Shown one piece after another: positions 62,701 through 64,000 of a stretch of 64,000 nucleotides of DNA. The notes beneath the pieces are model-generated. The model made no database searches, was not told the DNA's origin, and saw nothing but the letters and a program-made list of their open reading frames with translations. Source of the DNA: Rallus limicola (Eukaryota; Chordata; Aves; Gruiformes; Rallidae); NCBI GenBank assembly GCA_022605955.1, contig JAKCOZ010000021.1, positions 15,178,161-15,242,160 on the forward strand, given 5' to 3'. Positions within the stretch are counted from its first letter, which is position 1, and every line of letters begins with the position of its first letter. Position numbers and translations under genes: made by a program.

Positions 62701-63493
62701 GCCAGCGCCTGGCAGAGCATCAGCATCGTGTCCTGACTGAGGTCTCAAGGCTGGGCGGTGGGAATCTTTTCCCGTGGACTTGATGCCCTCCTTTCCCCTG
62801 GGTCCGTACACAGCACCTCCTGATGCAGCCCCCACCCTCAGATGTGCCTTTGCTTGTGCAAAGGAAGGAGCTTGGAGCCAGCAGTGCCACAAGCTTCATC
62901 CTGGCACCACCAAAGTGGAGGGGGTATCCTGCTGCCCGCTTCCATCAGGAGTGAGATTGGCCCTTCCATGATAATTCCTGATGCTCATTATTTATAGAGA
63001 AGCCAAATTGAATTATTAATACAGAAAGTTCAGATAACATTAACAATTCTCAGTTTATAACAGTTTCCCATTAATAAGGAAAATTGGAAATTTATCACTA
63101 CATCTGCTCATTAAAACTCACTCTCTTTTCTTTTTTTGCCTTTTGGTGTCTGAAATGAAAGCAGAGACACAAACGAAGGGGGAAAGCCATTTATTCCCTA
63201 CTTCTCTGGGCAAAGTCAGCCCATAATTTTTAACAAAGTCTTTGCTGTTGTATGTGTGGAGGGGGGAAGCAGTGTACAATGAAAGCAGCTTCCCCAGGCG
63301 TGTCTGTGGTGCTGCTCGACTGTAGAACAAACACTCGGCGACACGTCCTGCTTCTTCCTTCTGAGGAGCTTTACGCTGCGCCGTGGTTTTCTGATTTCCC
63401 TCCCTCCTTCCCCCAGCAGCTCTCCCTTGCTTCCAGCATGTGTTGCTCCTGGCTCTGAGGAGTGAATTTTAACGCCTCCCCTGCTTCTTTCAG
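59342..63493 (+). other. ZNF512B: ZNF512B intron 1
   Basis: A 4.1-kb GT-AG intron. The left third is CpG-rich, then ordinary, with a poly-A run (61382-61394) and a marked AT-rich island at its right end. No CR1 or coding exon is recognised. Confidence 0.6.
62965..63120. promoter_or_regulatory. Candidate conserved non-coding element in ZNF512B intron 1
   Basis: A clear AT-rich block with GCTCATTATTTATAG, TGAATTATTAATACAG, AACATTAACAATTC and CCATTAATAAGG, ending about 370 bases before exon 2. It is the strongest compositional island in this GC-rich part. Confidence 0.4.
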
Positions 63494-63616
63494 AGATGGC
63501 GGATCCCTATGCCTGTAAAGGTGGAAGGAAAACTGCAGCAGGCTCGAACAAACCCGCTGCCAGCAAAGAAAGGACGGAGACGAGGATAAACCCACCGGCA
63601 GAGCTGCACAAGCTCG
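63494..63616 (+). CDS. ZNF512B: ZNF512B first coding exon (residues 1-40, gene continues beyond the window)
   Basis: The acceptor is TTTCAG|AG and the ATG is at 63496 with G at -3 and +4 after splicing. It encodes MADPYACKGGRKTAAGSNKP, then ERTETRINPPAELHKL, with donor CTCG|GTGAGG. The opening resembles human ZNF512B (MTDPFCVGGRRLPGSSK.. from memory) in pattern and length, and the gene sits just where ZNF512B lies beside SAMD10 in human. ZNF512B is a nuclear C2H2/C2HC zinc-finger protein reported as a transcriptional regulator; none of its fingers is in this window. ZNF512 is the main alternative; synteny argues against it. Confidence 0.75.
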
Positions 63617-64000
63617 GTGAGGATCTGGGGTTTTTCTTTCTGTGGAGGTGGGTGGGGTGGAGGGAAGGAGCTCAGGGGGGGGGTTTAGAGGTGGCTAACA
63701 AAACGAGGGGGTGCAAGTGAATCGAGCCTCAGTGAGATTCTGCTCCTCGCTGGGCCAAATAAAAAAAACCCAACCCCCTCTGAGCCGCAGAGAGCCAGTC
63801 GCTGGGAAGTGGAGGGATGGAGATGGCCTCTCCCTTCGGAGGGGTGTGCCTCCAGCTTAACGAGATGGGTGTCTCGCCTCCTATTTATCCTGTTGGTAGC
63901 TAAGTGTTACATCAAAGGATGGAAAGGCTTAAATGAGTTCAGACCATCTGCTGCCTCCCGTGTCGCGGCCCCCGGGGTGGAGGCTTGCGAGCGTACGAGC
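63617..64000 (+). other. ZNF512B: Start of ZNF512B intron 2
   Basis: Non-coding sequence after the donor at 63617 up to the window edge. No further exon is recognised. Confidence 0.6.

Overview
This is a window of nuclear DNA from a bird. Two things show this: spliced vertebrate genes with GT-AG introns, and many CR1 LINE fragments with the typical avian CR1 3' end (a tail ending in ATTCTATGATTCTATG-like octamers and the 'GGGCTGTTCAGCCTGGAGA' stretch). There are no bacterial-style operons, and nearly all long open frames outside exons are chance, CR1 or tandem-repeat frames. The GC-rich, minisatellite-dense right part would suit an avian microchromosome. The species cannot be named from the sequence.

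Three genes are supported. (1) PRPF6, the U5 snRNP / U4/U6.U5 tri-snRNP splicing factor, lies on the minus strand from its ATG at 25186 leftwards. Twenty coding exons can be placed to the base. They join in frame to 891 codons, and only the last ~50 residues (last exon) fall off the left edge. (2) SAMD10, a small SAM-domain protein, lies on the plus strand. Three internal/terminal coding exons plus a short last exon (stop at 48094-48096) are clear, and two different phase-compatible first exons are seen (36987 and 40248). (3) The 5' end of ZNF512B lies on the plus strand: a CpG island with a probable non-coding first exon ending at 59341, and a first coding exon at 63494-63616. The order and relative orientation PRPF6(-) / SAMD10(+) / ZNF512B(+) match the human 20q13.33 neighbourhood, read in reverse.

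Layout: 1-24.8 kb holds PRPF6 introns and exons (AT-richer, three sizeable CR1 copies and two CR1 tail remnants). 24.85-25.75 kb is the PRPF6 CpG-island promoter. 25.76-36.2 kb is intergenic, with CR1 remnants and several AT-rich, homeodomain-site-rich islands. 36.2-36.7 kb is a 17-bp minisatellite. 36.7-48.1 kb is SAMD10, with a GGGAA/GGGAAA array just before exon 2 and a 20-bp minisatellite in the last intron. 48.1-49.45 kb is the probable SAMD10 3' UTR. 49.45-58.8 kb is intergenic with three CR1 copies and more AT-rich islands. 58.8-64 kb is the ZNF512B promoter, exon 1, intron 1 and exon 2.

The three proteins are not known to form one pathway. PRPF6 is a housekeeping spliceosome factor, SAMD10 is a poorly studied SAM-domain adaptor-like protein, and ZNF512B is a zinc-finger nuclear regulator. 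I found no sign of a new multi-gene system. The most unusual material is the cluster of three different tandem arrays in and beside SAMD10, its two alternative phase-matched first exons, and the run of candidate conserved non-coding elements.
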